From the NCBI GenBank assembly GCA_937903315.1, contig CALCZO010000241.1, forward strand, positions 1 to 25,456: 25,456 nt of DNA, read 5' to 3'. The DNA is from an uncultured Alphaproteobacteria bacterium (GTDB lineage Bacteria; Pseudomonadota; Alphaproteobacteria; Rhizobiales; Beijerinckiaceae). Positions 24,341-25,456 of this stretch are shown one piece after another (position 1 is the first letter of the stretch; the number at the start of each line of letters is the position of its first letter). The notes below the pieces were generated by a model. That model was given only the letters and a program-made list of their open reading frames with translations, was not told the origin of the DNA and made no database searches. The position numbers and the translations under genes were made by a program.

Positions 24341-25456
24341 TCAATAGCGATAATGATCGGGCTTGAACGGGCCGGTTTCGGAGACGCCGATGTAGGCGGC
24401 CTGATCCGGGCGCAGTTTGGTGAGCCGGACGCCGATCTTCTCGAGATGCAGCGCGGCGACCTTTTCATCGAGGTGCTTGGGCAAGGTATAGACCTTGTTC
24501 TCGTACTTGCCGGGATTGCAGTAGAGTTCGATCTGCGCCAGCGTCTGGTTGGAGAACGACGCCGACATCACGAACGAGGGATGCCCCATCGCATTGCCGA
24601 GGTTCACCAGCCGGCCTTCAGACAGCAGGATCATGCGGCGGCCTGTCGGGAACTCGATCTCGTCGACCTGCGGCTTGATGTTGTGCCACTTGAAGTTCTT
24701 CAGCCCAGCCACCTGGATCTCGTTGTCGAAGTGGCCGATGTTGCAGACGATGGCGCGATCCTTCATCGCGCGCATATGGTCGATCGTGATGACGTCCTTG
24801 TTGCCGGTCGCGGTGACGAAGATATCGGCGCGGGTCACCGCGTCTTCCATCGTGGTCACTTCATAGCCTTCCATCGCCGCCTGCAGCGCACAGATCGGAT
24901 CGACTTCGGACACCATGACGCGGCAGCCGGCCTGACGCAGCGAGGCGGCGGACCCCTTGCCGACATCGCCGAACCCGGCGACCATCGCCACCTTGCCGGC
25001 CATCATGACGTCGGTGCCGCGACGGATGCCGTCAACCAGCGATTCACGACACCCGTAGAGGTTGTCGAACTTCGACTTGGTGACACTGTCATTGACGTTG
25101 ATGGCCGGGAACAGCAGCTTGCCTTCCTTGGCCATGATGTAGAGCCGGTGCACGCCGGTGGTCGTCTCTTCCGACACGCCCTTGATCGCCTTGGCGAGCT
25201 TTGCGAACCAGCCGGGCTTCTCGGTCAGCGTCCGCTTGATCAGCGCGAACAGGATTTCCTCTTCCTCCGAGCCGGGCTTGGCGAGAAAGCCGGTGTCGCC
25301 GTTCTCGGCGCGCAGGCCGAGATGGACCAGCATGGTCGCATCGCCGCCGTCATCGAGGATCATGTTCGGCTCGCCGCCGTCACCCCATTCGAGGATTTTG
25401 CGCGTGTACTCCCAGTAATCGACCAGCGTCTCGCCCTTGACGGCGAACACCGGGAT
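24341..25456 (-). CDS. ahcY: Adenosylhomocysteinase, C-terminal part (5' end outside window)
   Basis: NAD-dependent enzyme that splits S-adenosylhomocysteine into adenosine and homocysteine, relieving product inhibition of methyltransferases. The frame is open to the right edge; 371 residues are visible of the usual 460-470, so roughly the first 95 are missing. Visible blocks are FAVKGETLVDYW, ILDDGGD, INVNDSVTKSKFDN, the NAD-binding GFGDVGKGSA, GHFDNEI and the C-terminal FKPDHYRY. The NAD site and C-terminal tail are intact. It has its own terminator and is therefore probably transcribed apart from the downstream divL-like unit, although it is codirectional with it. Confidence 0.98.
   Translation of the reverse strand: MPVFAVKGETLVDYWEYTRKILEWGDGGEPNMILDDGGDATMLVHLGLRAENGDTGFLAKPGSEEEEILFALIKRTLTEKPGWFAKLAKAIKGVSEETTTGVHRLYIMAKEGKLLFPAINVNDSVTKSKFDNLYGCRESLVDGIRRGTDVMMAGKVAMVAGFGDVGKGSAASLRQAGCRVMVSEVDPICALQAAMEGYEVTTMEDAVTRADIFVTATGNKDVITIDHMRAMKDRAIVCNIGHFDNEIQVAGLKNFKWHNIKPQVDEIEFPTGRRMILLSEGRLVNLGNAMGHPSFVMSASFSNQTLAQIELYCNPGKYENKVYTLPKHLDEKVAALHLEKIGVRLTKLRPDQAAYIGVSETGPFKPDHYRY

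Overview
This window reads as chromosomal core DNA from a GC-rich alphaproteobacterium. The gene order (sppA, ihfB, lapA-like, trpF-trpB-trpA, accD, folC on one strand, facing ahcY, divL-like kinase, tsaE fusion, nucleotidyltransferase, addB, addA, trxA on the other) matches what I remember of alphaproteobacterial, especially Hyphomicrobiales (Rhizobiales), chromosomes. An AccD without its zinc finger and a TsaE-phosphotransferase fusion point the same way. The order-level assignment is inference. I see no mobile element, prophage, CRISPR array, tRNA or rRNA.

Plus strand, 1-12222. The window opens inside ileS, whose stop overlaps the lspA start. A small secreted BamF/DUF3035-like protein follows. 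A candidate promoter and a perfect 11-bp inverted repeat then precede two M16-family peptidase genes, the first with a zinc site and the second without one. Next come a short signal peptide peptidase (sppA), the IHF beta subunit (ihfB), a small LapA-type membrane protein, and a tightly packed tryptophan/fatty acid/folate run: trpF-trpB-trpA-accD-folC. The trp genes overlap by one to four bases, which suggests translational coupling.

Minus strand, 25456-12290. The right edge cuts ahcY, which ends in a strong hairpin plus T-run terminator. After 144 bases begins a second transcription unit: a large multi-PAS kinase-like protein (divL-like), a TsaE-phosphotransferase fusion, a MurU-like nucleotidyltransferase, the double-strand-break repair helicase-nuclease addB-addA, and thioredoxin (trxA). 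Most of these genes overlap or lie within tens of bases. The unit converges on folC, and a terminator oriented for trxA lies between the two.

No wholly novel system is evident. The points most worth attention are: (1) the DivL-like protein has phenylalanine where histidine kinases carry the phosphoacceptor and a strongly eroded ATP lid, so it looks like a natural pseudokinase; (2) the TsaE-phosphotransferase fusion beside a MurU-like gene suggests a cell-wall sugar recycling pair (AmgK/MurU) joined to a tRNA-modification ATPase; (3) the inverted repeat in front of the M16 pair overlaps the probable ribosome binding site; (4) the two M16 proteins carry complementary halves of an active site; and (5) AccD and IleS have both lost their usual zinc-binding cysteines. 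There is no gene-free stretch above 300 bases; the longest, 24197-24340, holds the ahcY terminator and the upstream region of the divL-like gene.
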